Part shown: piece by piece, positions 33,515-41,811 of the stretch
Layout of the letters: each line of letters begins with the position of its first letter
How positions within the stretch are numbered: position 1 is the stretch's first letter
Source of the DNA: Planctomycetota bacterium
Lineage (GTDB): Bacteria; Planctomycetota; E44-bin39
Length of the DNA: 64,000 bases
Direction of reading: 5' to 3'
NCBI GenBank assembly: GCA_004376375.1
Contig: SOJX01000076.1
Span: 1 to 64,000, forward strand
The notes under the pieces: model-generated
Seen by the model: only the letters and a program-made list of their open reading frames with translations
Told to the model about the DNA's origin: nothing
Databases searched by the model: none
Translations under genes and position numbers: made by a program

Positions 33515-34255
33515 TTATTGAATCGTCACGTTGCATGAAGGCGCTGTGCCGCCGGGGCCGGGATGCGCCCAACCGTGAGTCTCCTGTATTTTGTTCCAGC
33601 ACTGCTGGCTTGCGACGCAGTTTTCAGGGTCGCACCATTTGCATAAACCTTCTTCGCCGCCTGTTCCGGCGGCTCCCATGACACAGACGCCTGAACCCGG
33701 GTCCATGCAGTTGTATTCTTCGCTGCGGAAAGGCCCAACCCAGGCGTGGCCGAACTCGTGCAGGAAGACCTGCGAAGGGAGCGTGCCTGTGGTCAGGGTT
33801 ATCTGCCAGCCGCCGCTCCCACCGGTCATCCATCCAACCGGGTTGCTCTTGGGGCCTTTAATCGACTTTATTATTACCTGGGCGTCTGAAGTGTTATTTT
33901 TCAGCGTCTGCTCGCGAAGATACGCCTGACCCTCTGTTCCGGTCCACAAGCCGTTGGCATAGGCTTTTATCCTGTCAGCCATATACTCCAGGTCAGCCTG
34001 TGACTCATCCCTTGCCGCAGCCCAGGTCAAATCAAGCGCCTCGGCATCTCCGGGGTTTCCGCCGCCGTTTGAGCCTCCGCCGCCGGTTCCGGTGCTGGTT
34101 CCGCCACCGTTGCCTGGAGTGCCGGTGGGTACGACCGCGTTGCGGGAAGACTTGTGTTTCTTGGAGCAGCCGGCAAGCGGCAGCGATATCGCCACGGCAA
34201 GAAGGAGAATCAGAAGTCCGAATTTCGCAGGCAGAATTGGTTTTTTTTGTTTCAT
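33515..34255 (-). CDS. Lipoprotein zinc metalloprotease (paralogue 5)
   Basis: 246 residues. MKQKKPILPAKFGLLILLLA, lipobox LAGC, SKKHKSSRN, Gly/Thr linker, GNPGDAEALDLTW. Active site LHEFGHAWVGPF then SEEYNC, CVMG, GLCKWCDPENC and QQCW. It keeps the C-x-M-G turn and in the middle (DRIKAYANGLWTGTEGQ) is closest to paralogue 2 from module 1, so this family has moved between modules. Confidence 0.75.
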   Translation of the reverse strand: MKQKKPILPAKFGLLILLLAVAISLPLAGCSKKHKSSRNAVVPTGTPGNGGGTSTGTGGGGSNGGGNPGDAEALDLTWAAARDESQADLEYMADRIKAYANGLWTGTEGQAYLREQTLKNNTSDAQVIIKSIKGPKSNPVGWMTGGSGGWQITLTTGTLPSQVFLHEFGHAWVGPFRSEEYNCMDPGSGVCVMGAAGTGGEEGLCKWCDPENCVASQQCWNKIQETHGWAHPGPGGTAPSCNVTIQ

Positions 34256-34295
34256 AATTCTCTCTCCTTTTTGTGTCTCTGGATTGAATACAGGG

Positions 34296-35060
34296 TTACG
34301 GTTCTATTACTGCCTCAATCGCAGGTCCGGCGCCGGTTGCGGGGTAATCACCGTCCGTATGCGTCATCGAAGTCGAGGACCGAAGAGCGCTCCAGCAGGA
34401 AGGAAAACTGAACGCCGAGGTGTTGTGGTTCGCATCGTCGCAGTATTGCATCTTTCCGCCCGCGGAACCGATGCTCATGACGCAGGGGCAGCCGGCACCA
34501 CCGCCGTACTCTTCCCCGCGGACGCCGCCGGCAAGAGCCAGTTCCTTGTGGCCGTGCTCGTGCGCGAAAGTAAAACTATCCACAAGCCCGCCGCACGTGA
34601 TGTAATAGCCGTCCGCGCCGCCCATGGAGGTCTTTGCATATATGCCTCCAAGCATGCCCGATGAAACGTATTCAACCGGAGTCGCGACATGGCATTCGCC
34701 TCTGGAGCCGTTGTTTTTAAGGGTGACGCGTTTTATATACTGCTGGCCGTGGGCGATTTTATAGAGCCCGTCCGAAAGTTTCTGGATGTTGGATTTTATC
34801 GCTTCAAGCTCGGCGGTTGAAGCGCTGCCGCCCGTGATGACCCAGACGTATACGTACTCATTTTCAACGCCGGTTCCTGTCCCCGAGCCTGTGCCGGTTC
34901 CCGTTCCCGTTCCGGTTCCTGTTCCGCCAGTCGATGGAGAAGCGGCGCGGGATGACTTATGGTTTTCAGAGCAACCTGCGAAAAAAGCCAGAGTCAGCAG
35001 CGCGGCAGTCAGAAAAATCAGGCCCTTTTTCCCGCATTTGAATGAGCGCTTATCCGACAT
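34296..35060 (-). CDS. Lipoprotein zinc metalloprotease, divergent member
   Basis: 254 residues. Signal, lipobox FAGC, SENHKSSRA, (GT)n linker. The domain is a distant relative of the five paralogues: AELEAIKSNIQKLSDGLYKI parallels their helix, then FAHEHGHKELALAGG, GEEY, CPCVMS and QYCDDANHN, with SCW near the end. The order HExxH, EEY, C-x-M, C-D is conserved although the rest is not, which supports these residues as the functional core. First lipoprotein after the module 4 STAS gene. Confidence 0.7.
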   Translation of the reverse strand: MSDKRSFKCGKKGLIFLTAALLTLAFFAGCSENHKSSRAASPSTGGTGTGTGTGTGTGSGTGTGVENEYVYVWVITGGSASTAELEAIKSNIQKLSDGLYKIAHGQQYIKRVTLKNNGSRGECHVATPVEYVSSGMLGGIYAKTSMGGADGYYITCGGLVDSFTFAHEHGHKELALAGGVRGEEYGGGAGCPCVMSIGSAGGKMQYCDDANHNTSAFSFPSCWSALRSSTSMTHTDGDYPATGAGPAIEAVIEP

Positions 35061-35084
35061 TTTTCCTTCCTCCAGATATTCCCG

Positions 35085-35387
35085 TCAGCTTCTATTTCCC
35101 GCCTGTGCGATGAGATCGAGTTCCTCTTCGCTCATTCCCAGAACCGGCGGAAGGATGTTAACGTTGAGGTTGCCGTTCCGGCTGCGAATCCAGTCGAAAA
35201 TCCCGATACCGAGCGAATCGAGGGAAGTGGTTTCGCGGAGGTCAAGCAGGATATCTTTCCCTCCCTGCTCGGCGACAGTCTTCAGAAGCGCCAGCCCTTC
35301 CCTGGCCGCGTGACCGGTGAGCTTTCCTGCAATCCGCATCTGCAACTGGCCGCCGTCCGCAAAGGCGATTGAAAATGACGTTCTCAT
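35085..35387 (-). CDS. STAS-domain protein, module 4
   Basis: 100 residues, single STAS domain, with core DLRETTSLDSLGIGIFDW. Closely similar over its full length to the module 1 protein (999-1349). GGGAGG precedes the ATG. It is the first gene of the module 4 operon, downstream of the candidate sigma54 promoter at 35438. Presumed phosphorylation target at the Ser of LDSLG; which kinase acts on it is not shown, but the activator next door carries an intact kinase domain. Confidence 0.8.
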   Translation of the reverse strand: MRTSFSIAFADGGQLQMRIAGKLTGHAAREGLALLKTVAEQGGKDILLDLRETTSLDSLGIGIFDWIRSRNGNLNVNILPPVLGMSEEELDLIAQAGNRS

Positions 35388-35437
35388 TATTTCCTCCCAT
35401 TGCCCGTACTGTATTTTGAAATGGAGATTTGCATTTT

Positions 35438-35453
35438 TGCCTTGAATGTCCCT
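35438..35453 (-). promoter_or_regulatory. Candidate sigma54-type promoter, module 4
   Basis: Minus strand AGGGACATTCAAGGCAA: GG (35452-35451), ten bases, GC (35440-35439). Weaker in the -12 part than in the other modules, but the only GG-N10-GC in the gap in the right orientation. Confidence 0.45.
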
Positions 35454-35597
35454 GGTTTTTCAATTTCAACTACATTGATATATATCAAATAGCGTACCCA
35501 TAGACTCGCTCAGGGGAGGGAATGGCACAACTGCTTTACTTGCAATGCGTTATGGTGAGAAAGACATAGCGAGGCCTGGAAATGGCAGGAAGGCTAC

Positions 35598-35642
35598 GTT
35601 TCGTATTGAAACATATTTGGGCTCAAGGTGTATTATTGAAAC
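35598..35642. promoter_or_regulatory. Paired dyad-like enhancer sites (UAS), module 4
   Basis: GTTTC-GTATT-GAAAC (35598-35612, perfect arms) and the related GTGTATTATTGAAAC (35628-35642, 12 of 15 identical), 30 bp apart. The second ends two bases before the activator stop codon region, as in the other modules. Confidence 0.5.
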
Positions 35643-35643
35643 G

Positions 35644-38600
35644 TTATTTTGACCTGGGTATGTTCCATTCTTTTCTTCTCAGCCAAAGAGTCTTACGGCC
35701 TATTCCGAGTTTTTTGGCAAGTTCAGCTTCACTGTAGCGGTGTTCGTGCAAAAGGATGAATTCTTTTGCATATTCATCCAGGGATAATTCCCGCGCAAGC
35801 GCTCCTTCTTGAGGTACTTGATCCAGCTCGAGGCTGCTCAACGTGTTCTCTATGTCCGTATTCGTTATTCGTTTTCCCGATGCTATAAAGGCCTGTTGCA
35901 GGATGTTGCGCAGCTGGCGAACATTTCCGGGGAAGTCACGGGCATGCAACATGCCAAGCGCATCGCCGTCAATCGGTTTCTCTTCGGTTTTCATATCGTT
36001 CGCAAATTCCTTCAGGAAGTGCCGGACAAGAATGGGAATATCTTCTCTCCGTTCGCGGAGCGGTGGCAGTGCGATCCGGACTACATTGATCCTGTAGAAA
36101 AGGTCCTCGCGGAAAAGGCCCTTTTCGACAAGCTGCTCAAGGGGGATATTGGTGGAACATACGAGCCGAATATCGACCGGCGTGGATATCGGCGCGCCGA
36201 TTTTTCGAACTTCGCGCTCCTCGATTACGCGCAATAACTTCGCCTGCATCGCAGGCGGCATCGAGCCCACTTCATCCAGAAACAGCGTGCCGCCGCCGGC
36301 GGATTCGATGAGGCCCGCCTTGTCGGAAACCGCGCCCGTAAAGGCGCCCTTGACATGCCCGAAAAGCTCGCTCTCGAGCAGCGACTCGGTTATGGCGGCG
36401 CAGTTTATTGAGACAAACGGGGCGTCTTTGCGGTTGCCGTTGTAATGGAGCGCCTTCGCCACCAGTTCTTTTCCCGTCCCGGTTTCGCCGTAAACAAGGA
36501 CGGTCAGGTTGTTATCCGTGACCGAATCCAGAATGCGGAAAACTTCCTTCATCGGTTTCGAGCGCCCGATGATGTTCGAGTAAGCGTAGCGGGTCCGAAC
36601 TTCTTTTTCCAGGGAGCGCAGCCTGAAGTGGAGCTGCTCTTCACTGATAGCGTGCATGATTATGGGCGCTATTCGCTCGGCGAATGCACCTATGAGAGCA
36701 ACGTCGGTTTCGGTGAACGTGCGTGCAAGCGACGTCGAGTCGAGATAAACCACTCCGATCGTGCGCTTGTCACTTATAATCGGAACGCAGAATACCGAGT
36801 GCAATCCAAGGTCCACGACGCTTTGTGCATTACGCAAGGATTCGTTTAGAGCGATGTCAGAAACAAGCTTCGACTGGCCCGTGCGTATCACTTCTATGAC
36901 CATGGTGTGGCTGGTCTGGTATTCGGGCGAAGTGATCTCTTCGTCCCGGATGTTGCGAGCCGCAAGATGTTTCAGCTTGCCGTCTTCGTCGACAAGAATG
37001 ATGAAACCTCGCTCAGCCTGCGTGAGGTCAAGCGCCATTCCAAGGGCAAGGTTGAGAATCTTCTGCACGTCAAGCTCAGCGGCGGAGAGGCGTGCTATCA
37101 TGTTGAGTAGCGCCAGTCCTTCACGCTCAAGGAGGCGCTCGTCCATGCCTGAGATTTCGGGCATCTCCCGCTCCAGGCGATGATTCTCTTCAGAGGGGGC
37201 GGGTTTCCGGCGTTTCGATTCCTGTCCTTTCAGGTACGCGTCAGTCTCATCCAGGGCGCGGTGGAAGGGGGATGAACGCAGGCTCTCCCTGTCATATTCT
37301 TCAGGCAGTTCCGAGGCAATCCTGTCAAACGCTTCTTTTGCATCGGTGAGATACCGGAGCGAAAGCTCGTTGTTCTTCGTCGCCGCGGCGCACAGCGCCG
37401 AAATCAGGGAGGTTTCAAACGTGAGGACCACGTCCTCCGCCTGGCGCGCGCTTTTCAGGGCATCGGTAGCGTCCTGAAGGGCTTTCGGCGCGTCGCCTGT
37501 TTTCATTCCGTACCTTGCCTGAAGGATTTTAACTTGTATACGGTCAAAGAAGTTTAAACTCTCGCCGTCGAGCTTCTTAAAAATTTTCTGCACTGACGCA
37601 ACTTTATCAACGCCGGCCAGCATTTCCACCTCAATCAGATCAACGGTCCATAGTACGGAGCCGCCGACGTCCAATTCCTGCACCTGCTGCATGAGGCTCA
37701 GGGCTTCGTCGGTTTTGCCTTTCAGCTTCGAGATTCTGGCCAACTGGATAAGCACTTTACCCAGTCTTGCCGGATTATCAGGTTTCGCAAGCTCACGGGC
37801 TTTGGCCAGGTCATTTTCCGCCGCATCGAAATCGCCGCATAGGAAAGCCAGTAGAATTGCTCTCTGGCAAAGGGCGGCGGCTTCCAGGTCCCCGGTGTTT
37901 GCGTCCCTTGCCAGTTGAAGCGTCTTGTCGGCATCGGCAAGAGCAGCCCGGGTTTTGCCGAGAACGCCATATATCGCCGCGCGCGAAAGGGTAGCCGTTA
38001 TTTCAACAAACGCGCTTGAAGTCTTCTCTGCCACTTCAAGCGCTTGTTCAACAGATGACAACGCTTCTCTGGTCCGCCCCAACAAGAAATGGGCGTCACC
38101 CAAATTTGAAAGTGTGATACCGCAGCTAATTTCGTCTCCGGCAACCTGAAACAGGCGTTTCGCTTCGGTGAATGCATCGAGAGCCTTGCCGTATTCTCCC
38201 CGATCTCCTAAAGCGCTGCCGATGTTGGCCTGTATTATACCGGCGTCCAGCAAACGGCCGGCTTTTTTGCATTCCCGCGCCGCAAGGCGGAGATGATCGA
38301 CAGCTTTTCCATGTTTCCCGGCCTTGGCGTAGACGATCCCGAGCACGTTGTGCAGGCTGGCATAGAGCCGCTCGGCGGATTTGCGTTTCAGCATAAGGCG
38401 GGTGCGCTTGCCGGCATCCGTATGTTTTCCGCTTTGGAAATCAAGAGTGACAATAAGGTAATCAAGATGGTTAACTCGTTCGGTATCCCTGCGAGATGCG
38501 TAAATGCGGCGCGCTTCAACCCAGAGCTCGCGCGTCTTTTGCAGCTCGCCCTTGTGTCGCACTATCCGTCCAAGTTCAACACTCACCCCCGCGCGTAAAT

Positions 38601-40986
38601 GTGCGGATACTCCGGTCCGGCGGGAAAAGTTTTCCTCCAGCTTTTCCACGAGCCGCTCCGCCTCGCCTACCGTGCCGGTCTTCAAGTGAGCCGAAACAGC
38701 GTATGACATAATATCAATCGCAAATTGAGGGTATTGCCACAGCGATTCGTGGTCAGCGGCCTTGACGCAGTCAAACACTTTCTGAAGTTCCCCGGTCCGA
38801 AGGTATATTGCCGCCAGTCCTCGCTGTACTTTATACCATTCTTCCGAATGAGGGGCCTGGTGCCTGCGCAGAGTCTCATACAGATGTATGGTGGTTGAAA
38901 TTGACGAACTCGGTCCGATTCGCTTAGCCGCTTCCCAGAGCAACGGCAGGAGCTTATCCCGTTCAAGTTCAGCCATTTCCGCCTGTAGCGCGCATTCTAC
39001 TGCGTCGCCGTTTTCTTTTTCCAGGTGCGAAAAGATTTGCCTGTGTATAACCAGGCGACGTTCGGGATTGATTTCTCTTATGGCGACGTCATTCATACTT
39101 CCACTGACGAAAGCATAGTTACCTTCTTCATCAGAAACCAGTAAACGGCAGGACACCAGTTGCTCAATCGCCCCTGCACACACAGCGGCTTGAATTCCGG
39201 CCGCATCGCTCAGCAGTCCAAAATCGGCGGGGCGCGATATACATGCGAGGGCCTCAACGATGGCGCGTTCATTGTCAGATAAGCTCCCTATTCTTTGCCT
39301 GAGCGCTTCTCCGCCGGCGCGCGGGAGTTGAAGTTCAGCCAACGCGGTCGTTGCCCGCCATTTGCCCATTTCATAGAACAGATGCTTCGACTCAAAGAGT
39401 TGCTGGAGGGTATGTTCAATAATAAGGGGGTTGCCTCCGGCCGCGCCGAGTACTGTTTGAGCTATATCTTCAGGCAGTTCCACCCCGCCCAACATGGCAG
39501 AAAGCAATTTCGTTGATGCTTTTCCTGAAAGCGGTGAAAGAGGAATCCGCCCGGCAAGCCCGCGTTCTGCCAGACGATCAATGAGGCCAATCGCTGTCTT
39601 TGCCGATTCCACTTCCGTGTTACACCCACACATTATAAGCAGGGCAACGGGCTTATCCTCCTGCTGCTTCAACCAGAGCAACTGGGCAAGGTGCTCGAGA
39701 AGCGCCAGAGTGTCTTCGTCCGCTTGCTCAGCATCGTCAATCGAAATCAGTATCGGATGCTCTCTTGCGGCCTCAATAAACAGGAGCACCGTTTCGTGAA
39801 TAATTCTGCCGCGTGAGTCGGCTTCTGTATCCCGTGTTTTGACTCTCAGAGTTTCGACGGTCGCAGTATATTTTTCCAATACGTCTTTTGGAAGCGCAGC
39901 GGCAATGTTACGGACGGCATCGGAAAAAGGCCCGGACTGCTGACCATGGGATGGTGCACACCTGTTCCGGATCAGCATAACCCCGTTCAACTGCGCATAG
40001 TAACCAATTTCTCGAAGAAAGCGGCTCTTGCCGATACCTGTTTCGCCCGTGACAAACCATATGGGCGATTCTTTGAAATCATCCTTCAGTGTATCAATGA
40101 GCGATTGGAAACGCTTGAGCTCCTCGTCGCGCCCGACAAACCCGCCGCTCAACAGGTACGCCATCGCGGTCTCAGTCGTCTCTTCTTCAAGGGAGATATT
40201 CATCGCCAGAGAAAGCGCCCTGTTGACTTCGTTGGCGGTGTAGTATCGCAGGTCGGGTCTGCGTTCCAGCAGGCGCAGGACAATTTGTTCCAGTTCTACC
40301 GGCACTTCTTTCTCAGACTTCCTCAACGGTTCAGGCTCAGTTGTCGCCTGCATCTGAAGCACTTCAAGCACCGAGTCATCTTCAAACGGACGTTTGCCCG
40401 CGAGAACTTCATAATAGACAACGCCCAGTGAATAAAGATCGGACCGCGGATCACCAAGCTCGCCGCGAACGACTTCCGGAGCCGCATAGCCGATCGTCCC
40501 ACGCATAGCGCCCGATGCGGGTGTCTCCGTGGTTGCAAGACCGAAGTCGATCAGCTTTGCGTTGCCTTCTTTATTAATAATGATATTACTCGGCTTCACA
40601 TCGTAGTGGATTATGCCACGTGAATGGATGTGCTGGAGTGCGCGGAAAGTCTGAGCGAACATACGGGACCTGTCTGAAGAACCCAGGCTCTTACATGCCT
40701 TTATAATATCTTCGCCCTCGATGTATTCGGTAGTGTAAAACCAGAACCCGGATTTCTCGTCCAGGCCGAAATCAAAAACTCGTGCAATATTGGGATGTTT
40801 TATCTTGGTAAGTATCGAAAACTCGTGCTTCATCAATTCGAGATGCCGTGTTCCTGAAGCTTCGAGCAGTTTCAGTGCAAACTTTTTATCGTCTTCAAGT
40901 TTATCCTTTACAAGATAAACCTTCCCCGCTGCTCCCTCGCCGAGAAGCTTTTCAACTTTATAACGACTTGCGACAACCTTTGGCAA
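35644..40986 (-). CDS. Ser/Thr kinase-ATPase-TPR-GAF-sigma54 activator (module 4)
   Basis: About 1780 residues. Starts at TTG 40986 after GAGG (a GTG two codons earlier is possible). Kinase 1-280 (GEGAAGKVYLV, ALK, HYDVKPSN, DFG), AAA ATPase about 300-640 (GETGIGKS), TPR region, GAF about 1310-1460 (ERGFIILVDEDG), sigma54 AAA+ about 1485-1720 (GETGTGKE, GAFTGA, DEVGSM), Fis-type HTH (LAKKLGIGRKTLWLRRKEW). A close paralogue of 6755-12091 along its whole length, including the upstream block; the sigma54 contact loop is the normal GAFTGA here. Expected to control the leftward operon 35387-31006. Confidence 0.92.
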   Translation of the reverse strand: MPKVVASRYKVEKLLGEGAAGKVYLVKDKLEDDKKFALKLLEASGTRHLELMKHEFSILTKIKHPNIARVFDFGLDEKSGFWFYTTEYIEGEDIIKACKSLGSSDRSRMFAQTFRALQHIHSRGIIHYDVKPSNIIINKEGNAKLIDFGLATTETPASGAMRGTIGYAAPEVVRGELGDPRSDLYSLGVVYYEVLAGKRPFEDDSVLEVLQMQATTEPEPLRKSEKEVPVELEQIVLRLLERRPDLRYYTANEVNRALSLAMNISLEEETTETAMAYLLSGGFVGRDEELKRFQSLIDTLKDDFKESPIWFVTGETGIGKSRFLREIGYYAQLNGVMLIRNRCAPSHGQQSGPFSDAVRNIAAALPKDVLEKYTATVETLRVKTRDTEADSRGRIIHETVLLFIEAAREHPILISIDDAEQADEDTLALLEHLAQLLWLKQQEDKPVALLIMCGCNTEVESAKTAIGLIDRLAERGLAGRIPLSPLSGKASTKLLSAMLGGVELPEDIAQTVLGAAGGNPLIIEHTLQQLFESKHLFYEMGKWRATTALAELQLPRAGGEALRQRIGSLSDNERAIVEALACISRPADFGLLSDAAGIQAAVCAGAIEQLVSCRLLVSDEEGNYAFVSGSMNDVAIREINPERRLVIHRQIFSHLEKENGDAVECALQAEMAELERDKLLPLLWEAAKRIGPSSSISTTIHLYETLRRHQAPHSEEWYKVQRGLAAIYLRTGELQKVFDCVKAADHESLWQYPQFAIDIMSYAVSAHLKTGTVGEAERLVEKLEENFSRRTGVSAHLRAGVSVELGRIVRHKGELQKTRELWVEARRIYASRRDTERVNHLDYLIVTLDFQSGKHTDAGKRTRLMLKRKSAERLYASLHNVLGIVYAKAGKHGKAVDHLRLAARECKKAGRLLDAGIIQANIGSALGDRGEYGKALDAFTEAKRLFQVAGDEISCGITLSNLGDAHFLLGRTREALSSVEQALEVAEKTSSAFVEITATLSRAAIYGVLGKTRAALADADKTLQLARDANTGDLEAAALCQRAILLAFLCGDFDAAENDLAKARELAKPDNPARLGKVLIQLARISKLKGKTDEALSLMQQVQELDVGGSVLWTVDLIEVEMLAGVDKVASVQKIFKKLDGESLNFFDRIQVKILQARYGMKTGDAPKALQDATDALKSARQAEDVVLTFETSLISALCAAATKNNELSLRYLTDAKEAFDRIASELPEEYDRESLRSSPFHRALDETDAYLKGQESKRRKPAPSEENHRLEREMPEISGMDERLLEREGLALLNMIARLSAAELDVQKILNLALGMALDLTQAERGFIILVDEDGKLKHLAARNIRDEEITSPEYQTSHTMVIEVIRTGQSKLVSDIALNESLRNAQSVVDLGLHSVFCVPIISDKRTIGVVYLDSTSLARTFTETDVALIGAFAERIAPIIMHAISEEQLHFRLRSLEKEVRTRYAYSNIIGRSKPMKEVFRILDSVTDNNLTVLVYGETGTGKELVAKALHYNGNRKDAPFVSINCAAITESLLESELFGHVKGAFTGAVSDKAGLIESAGGGTLFLDEVGSMPPAMQAKLLRVIEEREVRKIGAPISTPVDIRLVCSTNIPLEQLVEKGLFREDLFYRINVVRIALPPLRERREDIPILVRHFLKEFANDMKTEEKPIDGDALGMLHARDFPGNVRQLRNILQQAFIASGKRITNTDIENTLSSLELDQVPQEGALARELSLDEYAKEFILLHEHRYSEAELAKKLGIGRKTLWLRRKEWNIPRSK

Positions 40987-41031
40987 AGTCACCTCGCAGA
41001 CTTTTAAGCAAGTTACTCTCTATCATAACCG

Positions 41032-41109
41032 GATTCAAGCTAAAAAGTTCCAAGCCATCGGTGATATATCGTTTCCGCGCAGATGTGTTTCCGTAAGCAG
41101 TTGATTCTC
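41032..41109. repeat. Conserved upstream block shared by two activator genes, copy 2
   Basis: Counterpart of 12127-12214. It contains GGAACTT (41051-41045), 15 bases, GTTATGA (41039-41033) on the minus strand, the same candidate ECF-type promoter. Confidence 0.75.
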
Positions 41110-41251
41110 TAATACAGCTTACTTCTAAACATTGTTCTTTAAATACATCTAAGAAATTATGACAAATGGAACTTTCTGCACTCGTAAGTTTTCGATAAGA
41201 AGGAAATCTCAAAGTGCATAACTCCTTCAATCATAATTAGTTAATTACCTA

Positions 41252-41304
41252 AGAGCTGCCGCTTCCCAAGCTGGGGGTCACTGGTTCGAGCCCGGTATCG
41301 CCCA
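41252..41304 (+). tRNA. tRNA-like 3' fragment (not a functional tRNA)
   Basis: The T arm is perfect: ACTGG, loop TTCGAGC, CCGGT (41280-41296), then ATCGCCC and A as the 3' acceptor strand. Upstream an anticodon-like loop TTCCCAA would give CCC, but its stem GCCGC/GCTGG has two mismatches. No matching GGGCGAT 5' acceptor strand or D arm is present. It is therefore a 3' tRNA scar, possibly an attachment site. Confidence 0.5.
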
Positions 41305-41343
41305 CGGATATAACCGGTGACATGCATGGTGTTTTCTGCAGGG

Positions 41344-41368
41344 AAAACCGGCGCGTGTTCCCGGTTTT
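41344..41368. terminator. Hairpin, possible terminator
   Basis: AAAACCGG (41344-41351) and CCGGTTTT (41361-41368), loop of nine. It follows the tRNA-like fragment much as the stronger hairpin at 12326 overlaps the integrase fragment. Confidence 0.4.
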
Positions 41369-41435
41369 GCGCATATGCGTTCTTTTTTGATATCCTTGTT
41401 GCCTTTCTCCTTCGCATGTTGTATAGTTCAGCAAC

Positions 41436-41603
41436 ATGGGCCCATCCGACGACTATCAAGGCCGGAAAGATTATTTCGAGACTCCGCTCTGGCATTCCGT
41501 ATGCGATAAGCTGTCTACTTTGGCCAGCTACGTCATTCTTCTGCTTATTTGCGCCATCGGAGCGTTTCTGGCGATTGCAGCCGCACTCGCCGCCGAGTTT
41601 TAA
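41436..41603 (+). CDS. Small predicted membrane protein, 55 residues
   Basis: ATG at 41436, TAA at 41601-41603. Reads MGPSDDYQGRKDYFETPLWH, then a helix SVCDKLSTLASYVILLLICAI and AAALAAEF. One transmembrane segment, charged N-terminus, plausible codon use. No strong ribosome site is seen, so it is tentative. No family recognised. It stands alone between the tRNA-like scar and the repeats. Confidence 0.4.
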   Translation: MGPSDDYQGRKDYFETPLWHSVCDKLSTLASYVILLLICAIGAFLAIAAALAAEF

Positions 41604-41684
41604 TCTCCCAGGCACTCAAATCGCGGCAACTCGTCTCTTTTCTTTTACTTGTTCCCTTGTTTCCTTGTTTCCTTATTTATTAAC

Positions 41685-41713
41685 GCGCAGCAAGCTGCGC
41701 CGCTAAATATATT
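41685..41713. repeat. Short palindromic repeat unit
   Basis: GCGCAGC-AA-GCTGCGC followed by CGCTAAATATATT. The tail TAAATATATT next to a GC-rich palindrome recurs, inverted, in the element at 50483-50611. Confidence 0.55.
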
Positions 41714-41731
41714 ATTAATTTATTCCTTCTT

Positions 41732-41811
41732 AACTTCAACACTTCAGCACTTCAACACTTCAACACTTCAACACTTCAACACTTCAACACTTCAACACTT
41801 CAGCACTTCAA
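41732..41811. repeat. 9-bp tandem repeat array
   Basis: About nine copies of AACACTTCA, some with AGCACTTCA, directly downstream of and just overlapping the stop codon of the gene at 41808-45128. No spacers, so not CRISPR. Confidence 0.85.

Noticed and set aside
41252-41304. Complete tRNA gene
   Set aside because: The anticodon stem has two mismatches and no D arm or 5' acceptor strand is present.
41241-41615. Minus-strand frames covering the tRNA-like fragment (ending in phrases such as GLEPVTPSLGS or RARTSDPQLGK)
   Set aside because: These phrases are the well-known false translation of the complement of tRNA T-arm sequence; the frames have no other support.
41317-41706. Plus-strand frame of 129 codons
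   Set aside because: It runs in a different frame across the small membrane gene, hairpin and repeats, and its composition is not protein-like.
41732-41811. Possible CRISPR-like array
   Set aside because: Units of 9 bp repeat head to tail without spacers; it is a simple tandem repeat.
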